Source of the DNA: Bacillus sp. MM2020_4
Lineage (GTDB): Bacteria > Bacillota > Bacilli > Bacillales > Cytobacillaceae
Reading direction: 5' to 3'
Length of the DNA stretch: 64,000 nt
Assembly (NCBI RefSeq): GCF_011250555.1
Contig: NZ_JAANMZ010000002.1
Coordinates: 124,001-188,000 of the forward strand
Shown here in pieces: positions 1-8,175 of the stretch; position 1 is the first letter of the stretch; the number at the start of each line of letters is the position of its first letter. The notes below the pieces were generated by a model. It saw nothing but the letters and a program-made list of their open reading frames with translations, searched no databases and was not told the DNA's origin. Both the position numbers and the translations under genes were made by a program.

Positions 1-1264
1 TGTATTTATTGTTAAATTCCCTTGTTATTCTGTCACCGTTTGATAAGTCTGTATAAGATAATCCAGTACCTAAATGATCATATTCAGAAATAAAACGGTC
101 AGCACCTACTTCAACATAAATTCCTTTTGTTGTTGTTCCATTTTGGGCTTGTAAAATAGTATTACGTCTAGTTTCCATTACTGTAACACCTACAACATGT
201 AAACTATACTCCGCCAGTTTAGAATTAATAAAAGCATACCCAACACTAGCAAATTTACAAGGAAAGGCAGATGTACCAATTTCAATATCAGCATATTTGT
301 TAATCGCATCATTTAATTGTCCGTTTTGTTCATAATACCCTCTAACAATATTGAACGCATTACCACCAACATTTAAAACACCGTTTTTGCGGTTTCCTTC
401 TATATCACAATCAACTAATGAAACAACATCATTTCCATTACTATAAAAACCATTACCATAATTAAAATTTATATAACACCCAACAAATAAAACGTTATTT
501 GTTGCATTTCTTAAATCTACACCATCATTTCTATTCCATTGAAAACGACAATTTGTTGCTCTTATCGTCCATGAGTTTTCAGTGTGTAGACCTTCATCAT
601 TGTACGTAACATCCAGATTTTCTAGTATAACTAAATTTGTAGCATACGAGCAATCTATACCGTGACCGCTATTTATATTATTCCCTTCAATAGCAAAATC
701 TCGTAGTATTACATGTGTAAGATTATCTCCTACAGTTCCACTTATTTTTATGGCTGGGGATATCCCTGTGTTGTACAGTTTAGAACTTTCAGATGAAACA
801 CCCTCTAAAATTATTCCTTGTGGAACAACAACCCCTGTTATAGATAGTGTTTTATTAGGAAGTACCACTTTGCCACCATTAGGTAAACTATCTATTGCTC
901 TTTGCAATCTTCCGTTATCATCTGTTTCTTGTAAATCACGATAAAATTTAGAAACATAAGCAACACCGCTATCGAACGTAATTTGTGCCAACTCCGTCGT
1001 AAACCCATTCAGCCTATCCCCTAACGTTTGCTCGCCGCCACGGGCCGCTTCCACCTCGACATTGACATTCACCTTGGCGATTTCGTCAAACCGCTCGTTC
1101 ACCTGTTCAATCGCTTCTTGTTTGGCCAATTGGATATTGCCTGTCGGAGTCCCCACAAACGCTTCTTTTGTATCCGTCGTGTAAGCAGGAACACCCGGTT
1201 CTAGTACAGGGAGCCTTTCTTTTGGGCCTTTCTTCCATCTCACATCTGCGTTAATAACTGGCAT
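1..1264 (-). CDS. Tail spike / pectate-lyase-like beta-helix protein (partial, C-terminus missing)
   Basis: The gene begins at 1264 and runs off the left edge after about 421 residues without a stop. The first ~110 residues resemble a virion-attachment and coiled region (ends near LGDRLNGFTTELAQI). From about residue 120 the sequence takes on the pattern of a right-handed parallel beta-helix: short repeats with stacked Asn and Gly, such as GHGIDCSYATNLVILENLDV, and a lead-in like 'LQRAIDSLPNGGKVVLP' typical of pectate-lyase-fold tail spikes. Such proteins bind or degrade surface polysaccharide. The start overlaps the stop of the upstream gene by one base (TGATG), suggesting translational coupling. 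Substrate cannot be inferred. Confidence 0.8.
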   Translation of the reverse strand, partial: MPVINADVRWKKGPKERLPVLEPGVPAYTTDTKEAFVGTPTGNIQLAKQEAIEQVNERFDEIAKVNVNVEVEAARGGEQTLGDRLNGFTTELAQITFDSGVAYVSKFYRDLQETDDNGRLQRAIDSLPNGGKVVLPNKTLSITGVVVPQGIILEGVSSESSKLYNTGISPAIKISGTVGDNLTHVILRDFAIEGNNINSGHGIDCSYATNLVILENLDVTYNDEGLHTENSWTIRATNCRFQWNRNDGVDLRNATNNVLFVGCYINFNYGNGFYSNGNDVVSLVDCDIEGNRKNGVLNVGGNAFNIVRGYYEQNGQLNDAINKYADIEIGTSAFPCKFASVGYAFINSKLAEYSLHVVGVTVMETRRNTILQAQNGTTTKGIYVEVGADRFISEYDHLGTGLSYTDLSNGDRITREFNNKY

Positions 1265-1983
1265 CAAAAATCACCCCCGTCATAGATAATCCTCGTCGTT
1301 GTTTCCTGCTGAATTTGTGGTTGTTCGTCTGTTGGGTACATACCGTACACATCCTGTATCTTGGTGATTTTCGCCGGACGTTTCCGTTTTAACTCGTCAT
1401 ACCGGGAATTAAAAAAAGAAGCCCTATTTGGGTCTTCTTCCATCATCAGATGTGCCGCTAATCCGTAAGGAAGTACCATCAATGTGGTACGGTCATCCAG
1501 AAAAAACAGGCTGTTTTCGTCCATAATCACGGACGGTGTGACGGTTGCCGGTGTTAATTCCGCCTGCAACATGGTTAAAACGGACCATGATTTCTTTTTG
1601 TATTCTTGTGGATAGCCTTCATACGTGCCGTCCTCTGATTCTTCGCCCATGAGGTCCATGGCTGTAACGAAAACTTGTTGCGCTGTGATTCCGTTTCCTG
1701 TTGTAAACGAGAACACACCATCGAACAAATTGGTTTCGTTGCCGTAATCATCGGTAATTGTAATTTCATACGCATATTCCCCTGTTAGTCCTTTTGTATC
1801 AGACGAGAACAAATAAAGTGTAAAGGTGTTACCTGTGACGGTGATGTCCTGTTTGGTGAGGATGACCGTATCGTCCTTATACAAGCTAAATGTAAGATAG
1901 CCATCGGATAAAACAACATCAGTCACGGTAGCTGTGATGGTTTTTGCGTTACCCGCCCGCATCGAAATGTTTTGAATGGTCAT
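1264..1983 (-). CDS. Phage structural protein: BppU-like N-domain joined to a connector-like C-domain
   Basis: 239 aa. Residues ~1-95 look like the beta-rich N-terminal domain of baseplate BppU-type proteins (MTIQNISMRAGNAKTITATV followed by 'LTGEYAYEITITDDYGNET'). Residues ~100-225 look different: helical, with 'GYPQEYKKKSWSVLTMLQAEL', a 'TTLMVLPYGLAAHLMMEEDP' segment and 'FFNSRYDEL', a pattern I associate with phage head-tail connector or adaptor proteins near portal modules. It lies between a lectin-like fibre gene and the spike gene, with coupled starts on both sides. Role in joining fibres to the particle is inference. Confidence 0.55.
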   Translation of the reverse strand: MTIQNISMRAGNAKTITATVTDVVLSDGYLTFSLYKDDTVILTKQDITVTGNTFTLYLFSSDTKGLTGEYAYEITITDDYGNETNLFDGVFSFTTGNGITAQQVFVTAMDLMGEESEDGTYEGYPQEYKKKSWSVLTMLQAELTPATVTPSVIMDENSLFFLDDRTTLMVLPYGLAAHLMMEEDPNRASFFNSRYDELKRKRPAKITKIQDVYGMYPTDEQPQIQQETTTRIIYDGGDF

Positions 1984-3029
1984 CAGAACCCTCCTCTCAA
2001 TGTAATGGTGGATGGTGTAGTGCTTTTTAGGTGAATACCAGGCGAAGCACCGCTTCTTAATGAAATGGTATCTCGTGACTGTCCGTGCATCATCATGCCT
2101 GAAACGATGGGATTTCGCTGTTTTTTGGTCATGACTGCGAATGCTGTTAGAAACCCTCGTCCTAGTAAATCAGCAGAAGCCAGCCACGTACTACGTCCGG
2201 TGGGAATGGCATCTAATACTCCGGTACCCACTAACTCAGCTTGAGTGTTCCTAATCGCTTGTGGGGTGGCTGATAAGATGCCTTGTGCTGTTAAGTTAGC
2301 CGAACCTGTTACAATGGATAAATCCTCTGCGCTTGCGGACAGTGCGCCATGACCGAGCAAGGAGGCAGAACTGTTTTGTAGCCGTTGACCTGTCGCTAGA
2401 AAAGAGCCCGACCCTTTTAAATCGGCTGTACTCTGCTTGACGAGTTGACTGTCTGCTGTGAGTAATCCTGTGCCGGTTAAGGCGGCTGAACCGTCTTGGG
2501 TGGTGGGTGTTCCGCCTGTGTTGAAATCTTCGACCAGGAAATTATCATAGCGAGTTGTATTTGCATAAAGGGCGAATCCGTGCTTGGTCTGAGTTAGGAA
2601 TGTATTGTCTGTGAAAGTAAACTTTAACTCTCCGTTGTAATAAATTTCATGAGTATTACTCATGATTTTTATTTTTATAACAGTATCATTACCCATACCA
2701 GCCCCAGTACTTCCTATTTGGGAGTTCGTTCCATTTACTCTTTTATAGACTCCTGAACCCTCTATAAAATAATAATTCCTACTGTCAGTAAATCTCCAAA
2801 CAGGTTTGTTGTAATTATGACTAATGACGATACTAAACTGAATAACCACATCTGAGTTATTGGTATCAATAACTGCCCACTTATCCCCGTTTATCGCACC
2901 ATATGCCTGATTGTTAATAATCCCCCACGGATAAGTTCCGTATGTTTCCCATACTTGTCCTGTATCCGCAACACCTAAAGAGGTGGGATTATCCGCTCTA
3001 TTGAAAGAATCTGAAACAATAACTGTCAC
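1983..3029 (-). CDS. Lectin-like phage fibre protein with 20-residue Ala/Gly repeats
   Basis: 348 aa. Residues ~1-170 read as a concanavalin A/LamG-like jelly roll (SDSFNRADNPTSLG at the start, 'HEIYYNGELKFTFTD', closing 'HGFALYANTTRYDNFLVEDF'). Residues ~178-300 are about six repeats of roughly 20 residues with the pattern xAxLxGxGxLxA followed by a variable stretch. The last ~45 residues are a different tail rich in Ser and Thr. This layout fits a fibre or baseplate decoration that binds carbohydrate. It shares a base with the downstream start and overlaps the upstream gene by 4 bases (ATGA). Confidence 0.6.
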   Translation of the reverse strand: MTVIVSDSFNRADNPTSLGVADTGQVWETYGTYPWGIINNQAYGAINGDKWAVIDTNNSDVVIQFSIVISHNYNKPVWRFTDSRNYYFIEGSGVYKRVNGTNSQIGSTGAGMGNDTVIKIKIMSNTHEIYYNGELKFTFTDNTFLTQTKHGFALYANTTRYDNFLVEDFNTGGTPTTQDGSAALTGTGLLTADSQLVKQSTADLKGSGSFLATGQRLQNSSASLLGHGALSASAEDLSIVTGSANLTAQGILSATPQAIRNTQAELVGTGVLDAIPTGRSTWLASADLLGRGFLTAFAVMTKKQRNPIVSGMMMHGQSRDTISLRSGASPGIHLKSTTPSTITLRGGF

Positions 3030-3277
3030 CCGCTACCACCAACGTTCCACTTCATCACATCGTCATATGTTAATCCTTTTGCCTTGGCAGTTGCTTCTAA
3101 AGCCTGACGAGGAAGTTGTTTCTTTCGCCCCGCTTGTTCGGGCAATTCATTTATGACAGCGACTAAATATTCACCGTCTTTTTCCTGTCCGACAAAAGCA
3201 GTTCCTTCAGGTAAATCAGGACGGAAAGGATCTGATTCTGTACCACTACCAATTGTTTTAACGGTATAGTAAAACAT
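3026..3277 (-). CDS. Small phage protein, unknown
   Basis: 83 aa, not recognised. It begins MFYYTVKTIGSGTESDPFRP and is charged in its second half. It sits in the fibre block with ATG/stop overlaps at both ends, which is the main support for it being expressed. It may be a chaperone or decoration protein for the fibre genes beside it, but nothing in the sequence shows this. Confidence 0.6.
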   Translation of the reverse strand: MFYYTVKTIGSGTESDPFRPDLPEGTAFVGQEKDGEYLVAVINELPEQAGRKKQLPRQALEATAKAKGLTYDDVMKWNVGGSG

Positions 3278-3666
3278 CAGTCAAACCCAACAGTTAAACT
3301 ACCCGCTGGAATCCGAAATACATCGCCATTCGCCATCGTTTTCGACGCCGCTAAGGCTCCGTAAAAAAGAGGATTCCCCCCTGTTTGCGCATCCCAAATT
3401 GACAGATGGCTAAACGTAATAGCTGCATTGACGTTCCACGTTAAATCAGCGCTATTTGCACCCACCCCATCCGTTGGGGCGCCTACCGTTAGTAATTGAC
3501 GGGCATAGGCCGGATAAGCGCCCGTTGTCACCTCTGCCACGTTACCGGCTTCGGTAGGGTCTGCCGTATGGAGAGCGACATACACATTGGTTGGTGAGGT
3601 GTAAGCTGTCTTACGCAAGACATGGTCTACTAATTTGTTTTCAAGGTAATTTGTTAATTTGGTCAT
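3277..3666 (-). CDS. Tail-fibre-like phage protein
   Basis: 129 aa from the ATG at 3666, chosen because AAAGGAGCCGATAAC precedes it; a longer frame to 3702 lacks such a site. The start 'MTKLTNYLENKLVDHVLRKT' followed by 'PTNVYVALHTADPTEAG' is the signature of a common phage family annotated as tail fibre-like or structural protein. It ends in a beta-rich 'RIPAGSLTVGFD'. It stands between the coat protein and the lectin-like fibre, consistent with a virion component. Exact position in the particle is unknown. Confidence 0.7.
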   Translation of the reverse strand: MTKLTNYLENKLVDHVLRKTAYTSPTNVYVALHTADPTEAGNVAEVTTGAYPAYARQLLTVGAPTDGVGANSADLTWNVNAAITFSHLSIWDAQTGGNPLFYGALAASKTMANGDVFRIPAGSLTVGFD

Positions 3667-3730
3667 GTTATCGGCTCCTTTCATCAAAAAAAGGGGAAGC
3701 AAAGCATAGTTGCCTCACTTCCCCTTTTTG

Positions 3731-3862
3731 CTACTTCTTCTTTTTATCTTCTTTAACTTCTTTGAACCCTTCATTTTCAAAGGCAGAAATCATGACTTCA
3801 TTGGTTAATTCTACTTTCACCAATTCGCCTTCTTCGGTTTCTTTTACGAAAATACGAGTCAT
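3731..3862 (-). CDS. 43-aa phage protein downstream of the coat gene
   Basis: Reads MTRIFVKETEEGELVKVELT and ends in a lysine run. AGAAGGGGTGATATAG precedes the ATG, a strong binding site, and the gene fills the gap between the coat gene and the fibre genes. Highly charged and probably soluble. Function unknown; proteins at this spot are sometimes head decoration or completion factors. Confidence 0.65.
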   Translation of the reverse strand: MTRIFVKETEEGELVKVELTNEVMISAFENEGFKEVKEDKKKK

Positions 3863-3878
3863 TCTATATCACCCCTTC

Positions 3879-4709
3879 TTATACTTCTAACCAAGCGTAT
3901 ACGCCTTTTTTCTTCGCTTCGAGCACAAACGCATCATAATAGATACGACCTTCACAAAGCGCACCACTGATGCCAGGAGGGTTGTCATGGATTTTGTAGT
4001 CTTGTAGTTTCTTAGGTGCCACCATAACAGACTTGTGAGTAAGGATAAACGGTGTTTTGGTTGGGAAGTAAGTAGATGGAACCTTAATGATTTTCACTCC
4101 ATCGATATCTCCAACTTGCCCATTGATTAAGCGTTGTACAGTTAGATCAGCCGCTTTCGAGAAGGTTCCGTCCTGTTTAATTAGGTTGAAAAACTTAGGT
4201 GTTACGTAAGCAATACGTCCTTCAACCGGTACTTTGTTTTCATCAAGATACTCTTGAGCCGATAAGAAAGAAACATATGCGTTGGCTGCTGTGATGGCTG
4301 CCGCTGTTGGTCGACCACCGTTAGCCGCTGCTGCTGCTACATATTTAGATAAACGGTAGATATCTAGTTCCGGTACGACTACTTCATCATTTTGACGAGC
4401 AAGCGCCTTACCAGCTTCACGTACCATAAGAGAGTCCATATTGTTTCCTTTGTCGATAGTAAAGGTAAATGAACGGTCTTTGGCCAGGGTGTAAGTCGCA
4501 ATCGTGTCATCTAGTTCAGCTGGCGTACCATAACGAGTCGTGCCGGAACGAGTATAGTCATTCATGGCGCTGGTTGCGATGCTGTACACCTTAATCGATT
4601 GAGTGCCTTCCCAATCATAATCTTGATGCACGGATGCCTCGGTTAAAGATTTTAATTTAAAACGCTCGTCTACTTTACCTGAATATTTCGTCGCTAAGTT
4701 TACGGCCAT
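3879..4709 (-). CDS. Major capsid protein, P22 coat-like (HK97 fold)
   Basis: 276 aa. Starts MAVNLATKYSGKVDERFKLK and carries 'SRYG/TRYGTPAELDDT', a long helical spine-like middle, 'GRIAYVTPKFFNLIK' and 'KIIKVPSTYFP', all typical of the P22 coat / phage capsid family found in Firmicutes prophages. It follows a scaffold gene by 15 bases, the usual order portal-scaffold-coat. Builds the icosahedral shell. Length is normal for the Firmicutes version, shorter than P22 gp5 (no large insertion domain). Confidence 0.85.
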   Translation of the reverse strand: MAVNLATKYSGKVDERFKLKSLTEASVHQDYDWEGTQSIKVYSIATSAMNDYTRSGTTRYGTPAELDDTIATYTLAKDRSFTFTIDKGNNMDSLMVREAGKALARQNDEVVVPELDIYRLSKYVAAAAANGGRPTAAAITAANAYVSFLSAQEYLDENKVPVEGRIAYVTPKFFNLIKQDGTFSKAADLTVQRLINGQVGDIDGVKIIKVPSTYFPTKTPFILTHKSVMVAPKKLQDYKIHDNPPGISGALCEGRIYYDAFVLEAKKKGVYAWLEV

Positions 4710-4724
4710 TGTCTATCACTCCTA

Positions 4725-5516
4725 TTAGTATGATTCAAACCCAGCTAAGAATGGATCTTCACTTGCAATCTCCGTACCACCATGAGCCGTTGTAGAACTC
4801 ACTGGCGCCCGGTTTGCATTCGTCACATTCTGTTTATGGGTTTGTAGTTGCTGTCTTAATTGCTCGTTTTCGTGAGCCATGTAGGCAAATTTAAGAGGCA
4901 CACCGCTTTGAGTCGCTTGCCATACAGATTCCGGAATTTCGTCTTTGTTTGAATCAAAGTCCCTCCCATTTGCCTGTTTAAAATGCTCGAAGAACTCGTT
5001 ATACTCCGCATTTTGCTTTTCTTGCTGTGCCTTGGTTTGGCGCTCTTGCTCAAGTTGTTCACGGAATTTGCGACTCTCTAGCATTTCACGGGCATATTCT
5101 TCCGGGATGTTTTGCTGGACCAACTCGTCAATGCGAGATTGTTCCATTTGTTGGGTAACGGCTTGGATATATTCATCCGCTGTCATACCGTTTTGATTGG
5201 CTAAGGATTCGATGAAGTTTAGCCTTGGGTCTGATTCAAGAGCCTGCAGTTTCTCTTGAACCTTATCGTAATTGAGCCCCTTTTGTGCCAATTCACGGGC
5301 TGTCATTTCATCCAGTTCCATTTCCTCATGATTAAATTTCACCTTTAGGAATGGGCTTACTGGCTGTTCTGCTTCATCGGTCGCTTGTGGTTGGGCTTCC
5401 GGTTCGTCAGGTGTATCGAATGTATCTTCTGTATCTAGTGTGTCAGTGACTTCCTCGGACTGTGGTGTGTCATCTTGGAAATCATCGGGTAATATCATAT
5501 CTTCGTCTTCAAACAT
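4725..5516 (-). CDS. Capsid scaffold protein
   Basis: 263 aa, very acidic at the N-terminus (DEDMILPDDFQDD and many Asp/Glu/Thr up to residue ~45), then a long charged helical and coiled region rich in Glu, Gln and Arg (residues ~100-230), ending with a short 'DPFLAGFESY'. Composition, length and position between portal and coat genes match phage scaffolding proteins, which direct procapsid assembly and then leave. GAGGAATTATAA precedes the ATG. Confidence 0.8.
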   Translation of the reverse strand: MFEDEDMILPDDFQDDTPQSEEVTDTLDTEDTFDTPDEPEAQPQATDEAEQPVSPFLKVKFNHEEMELDEMTARELAQKGLNYDKVQEKLQALESDPRLNFIESLANQNGMTADEYIQAVTQQMEQSRIDELVQQNIPEEYAREMLESRKFREQLEQERQTKAQQEKQNAEYNEFFEHFKQANGRDFDSNKDEIPESVWQATQSGVPLKFAYMAHENEQLRQQLQTHKQNVTNANRAPVSSTTAHGGTEIASEDPFLAGFESY

Positions 5517-5586
5517 TTATAATTCCTCCTTGCCTATGGTTGGGCAATTTAAATAAGCCTTTTTATGTCGTGCTTAGGACAATGCT

Positions 5587-5673
5587 TTACTTCTTCCAAA
5601 CTAATTCATAGCCAAACCAATAAAAAATTAAATAATCATTTGTATTGTGAACCTTCGGAATTACATTTCGCAT
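5587..5673 (-). CDS. 28-aa hydrophobic phage peptide
   Basis: MRNVIPKVHNTNDYLIFYWF and eight more residues. GGGGTGATAAA sits just before the ATG. Rich in aromatic residues. It lies in the portal-scaffold gap. Not recognised; the binding site is the only support. Confidence 0.4.
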   Translation of the reverse strand: MRNVIPKVHNTNDYLIFYWFGYELVWKK

Positions 5674-5698
5674 TTTATCACCCCAAAATAAAAAACAC

Positions 5699-5836
5699 CT
5701 ATTGTAGGCGTTGGATTTCTAGTTCTAATTCAATTTCGTGAATAACTCTACTGATTGTGTCACTATACATAGGCGAAATTTCTTCAAGTTTTCTTAATTC
5801 TTCTAAGTAATGAAATAACGCTGAAAGTCTATCCAT
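5699..5836 (-). CDS. 45-aa helical phage protein overlapping the portal stop
   Basis: Starts at the ATG overlapping the last codons of the portal gene; GGGAGGTGTG, inside the portal reading frame, serves as binding site. The sequence MDRLSALFHYLEELRKLEEI continues as an amphipathic helix with heptad-like Leu/Ile spacing to the end, suggesting a small coiled coil. No family recognised. Confidence 0.55.
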   Translation of the reverse strand: MDRLSALFHYLEELRKLEEISPMYSDTISRVIHEIELELEIQRLQ

Positions 5837-7601
5837 TCATCACACCTCCCATTTGTGGTTGCTGTAACTGCGCTAATATTTGTTGCTGTTGCTCTACAGG
5901 TGCCGCATAAAAGGCTTGCTGTTCCTCGGGAGATAATGCCGATATTGCCGCCTCCGGACTATTCGCCATCTGTTGTTGCATTTCCATTTGTTGCTTTATT
6001 TTACTGATTAACTCTTGTTTTTGTGGGATATATTCATCCGGGATCCGCTCTAGATAGTCAATAAACTCGATGTATTGACCTTCGAGCAATTTATCCATTG
6101 TCGCTAAGGCTGAAATCTCTGACCAATACGACGACTCACCCACATCAACCTTTACGTTAAACCAGGTATTTTTTAGCTGGGTAAAATCAATCATCTGTAC
6201 TTGCTTTTGCCCTTGGATATCCACGACAAGAGGACGCGTACCGTAATACGTGCCAATCATATCAATGAGAATCTTGCCGATGTCCTCTATCCACTCGTAA
6301 AGATTAGCCTTTGGATTCTCCAACGGAATAGCCGAAGACTTTTGCACGGCGATGATAGCTGACGTATTCTTAGGGTCAATCTGCCCCAATGCTGCGTCAC
6401 TGATACCCATTGTTTCCTTGGTGTACTGCATGGCAAGCTCAATAGTTTGAATGATCTGATTAGACATATTACCCGGCTCCAAATAACCAGCAACATTTTT
6501 TATTGGTGCACTGAGATCCATACCACTCACACCGATAGCCGCCCCAATCTCGTTATCCCACATCGGAATAATATCAGCGTTGTACACCGCTTTAGGAAAG
6601 GCTGTCATCATAAGGTGGTACATAATCATAGCGAATTGACGATTGATATAGATTTGGTTAGGTAGCAACCCTGTAGCCAATGCTCGACCATGATAACTAT
6701 TCTTCTGCTTCTCCCAATTTGCCCATGCCACCGGGTAAGTAGTAAGGCCTGTATCAATATCCTTATAGATATAGGCATTTTCCACGCTCTTGGATGCTGT
6801 GACCGCTTCAACTTCTTCTGTTAATGGCTTACCCATTTCATCAAACTGAGGATTACCCATTTCATCCAGTACAGGCCGCTTCACCTTTTTCTTACGGTAG
6901 ACAATGATATAAAGCGCCTTACCGTATTCATCGGCATCTACTTCGATCTTCCCATTATCTGACGATTGCTCGCTGTATTCCTTATCCGCTTTGATGGCAT
7001 CGACTTCCTTACCTTGCTGATGTCTCTTAGCTTCTTCACGCAAATTCTGGACCATATCACGGCCGGAGATAATGATATAAGGCTGTGACTCTGTCTTAGG
7101 ATTGTTAGCATTACCGAAAAAGACGTTGGTTCCGTCTACCAATTCCATTTCGATTTCACCCTTAATCTCGTACATGGAGCCGTATGGCTGTTTGGACATA
7201 TCAAAGTAGAAATGGGCTGCATAATCACCAGTGTTTGCACCGTCAAAGAGCGCATCCTTAATCTTAAAGTCCATCTTGAACTTTTCAAATAGATTCGTTA
7301 CCACGGCATTTGCGATATCCGTCGGGGTTAATTCCTCGTGATCATCGCCGCCAGTATTCAAGAGAGGTTCAAAGTGTACCTTAGTCTTACTAGCCGTCAA
7401 ACTTGCCACAAAGAAGGTCACAACCCGTTTAATAATGTTGAATACCGGCTTAGGCATGTTATCCGCCTCAAGATTGCGCCATTGGTTGCCAGCACAAAAC
7501 TCAAGATTCGCGTCCACATTATCATAATAATTGGGTTTTAGGCTGTTATTGTACTTCTTTCCAGCGAGATACAACTGCCAATCCTTCGTTTTCTCACTCA
7601 T
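5829..7601 (-). CDS. Portal protein, P22-like family
   Basis: 590 aa. N-terminal 'YYDNVDANLEFCAGNQWRN' and 'PVFNIIKRVVTFFVASLTA', central 'MVQNLREEAKRH', and 'KNTSAIIAVQKSSAIPLENP' followed by 'YEWIEDIGKILIDMIGTYYG' are characteristic of P22-like portals in Gram-positive prophages. The C-terminus is Gln-rich, as usual. Forms the dodecameric ring at one capsid vertex through which DNA is packaged. Sits between terminase and scaffold genes; its start overlaps the preceding membrane-protein gene by 8 bases. Confidence 0.88.
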   Translation of the reverse strand: MSEKTKDWQLYLAGKKYNNSLKPNYYDNVDANLEFCAGNQWRNLEADNMPKPVFNIIKRVVTFFVASLTASKTKVHFEPLLNTGGDDHEELTPTDIANAVVTNLFEKFKMDFKIKDALFDGANTGDYAAHFYFDMSKQPYGSMYEIKGEIEMELVDGTNVFFGNANNPKTESQPYIIISGRDMVQNLREEAKRHQQGKEVDAIKADKEYSEQSSDNGKIEVDADEYGKALYIIVYRKKKVKRPVLDEMGNPQFDEMGKPLTEEVEAVTASKSVENAYIYKDIDTGLTTYPVAWANWEKQKNSYHGRALATGLLPNQIYINRQFAMIMYHLMMTAFPKAVYNADIIPMWDNEIGAAIGVSGMDLSAPIKNVAGYLEPGNMSNQIIQTIELAMQYTKETMGISDAALGQIDPKNTSAIIAVQKSSAIPLENPKANLYEWIEDIGKILIDMIGTYYGTRPLVVDIQGQKQVQMIDFTQLKNTWFNVKVDVGESSYWSEISALATMDKLLEGQYIEFIDYLERIPDEYIPQKQELISKIKQQMEMQQQMANSPEAAISALSPEEQQAFYAAPVEQQQQILAQLQQPQMGGVMNG

Positions 7602-7827
7602 CCGCTGTCACCTTCCTTCTCGCTGTGGCTTGGGCTACATCATATTTCATGGTTTTAATAAAATCCTGCTGCAATTGCTTTTGCTTGCGCACTGCTTCAT
7701 CTGTATCTTTCGATGGCACTTTATCCGGTGGTTTCTTCTGTCGACCGTACCGGATGCCCATCCAAAAGAAGAAAAAAAGGCAACCAAAAAAGACTGCAGC
7801 AGTTAGCAATCCATAGATAAATTCCAT
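7594..7827 (-). CDS. Small single-span membrane protein
   Basis: 77 aa. Residues ~4-24 form one hydrophobic helix (FIYGLLTAAVFFGCLFFFF), followed by a basic, then helical charged tail. Likely an inner-membrane protein with a cytoplasmic tail. Location between terminase and portal genes is odd for a membrane protein; function unknown. Start is coupled to the next gene upstream (stop/start adjacent at 7827/7828). Confidence 0.6.
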   Translation of the reverse strand: MEFIYGLLTAAVFFGCLFFFFWMGIRYGRQKKPPDKVPSKDTDEAVRKQKQLQQDFIKTMKYDVAQATARRKVTADE

Positions 7828-8034
7828 TTAATTCATCCTATTCTTGACGACTTCTACAACTATCCGGGGATTCGTGACATCCTCGCCGCCGTAGTCGTCG
7901 CATGATTTATTTAAACAGATCATGGGGAGATTATTATAAGCGATTGTTTCCGCTTCGGGAGTATCATCGTTTTCAAACGTCATATATGTGATGCCGATTT
8001 GTAACAATGATTGGCATTTCGGGCATGTGTCCAT
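7828..8034 (-). CDS. Small zinc-ribbon-like phage protein
   Basis: 68 aa beginning MDTCPKCQSLLQIG, with a second Cys pair (ICLNKSCDDYGG) about 35 residues on. The two CxxC/CxxxxC pairs suggest one bound zinc. Part of the late operon, directly between a second Cys-rich small gene and the membrane protein. No specific role can be assigned. Confidence 0.6.
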   Translation of the reverse strand: MDTCPKCQSLLQIGITYMTFENDDTPEAETIAYNNLPMICLNKSCDDYGGEDVTNPRIVVEVVKNRMN

Positions 8035-8042
8035 GTAATCAC

Positions 8043-8171
8043 CTACTTTTTACTGTTTTTTCGCTGTATTTCAGTCCCACATTTTTGGCATTTGTAAACT
8101 TTACTCCGTGTTATCTCCATAAAAGTCCTACACCTTGGGCACATTCGATGTTTATACGGTTTATCCCGCAT
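8043..8171 (-). CDS. 42-aa zinc-ribbon phage protein
   Basis: Contains CPRCRTFM and CQKCGTEI, two CxxC knuckles 16 residues apart, in a very basic protein (many Lys/Arg). GAGGTGGTGAAGTA precedes the ATG at 8171. Probably a nucleic-acid-binding zinc ribbon. It lies just after the large terminase stop on the minus strand. Confidence 0.6.
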   Translation of the reverse strand: MRDKPYKHRMCPRCRTFMEITRSKVYKCQKCGTEIQRKNSKK

Positions 8172-8175
8172 TACT

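Noticed and set aside
750..944. Plus-strand frame within the spike gene
   Set aside because: Lies fully inside the longer minus-strand beta-helix frame, without binding site or recognisable protein.
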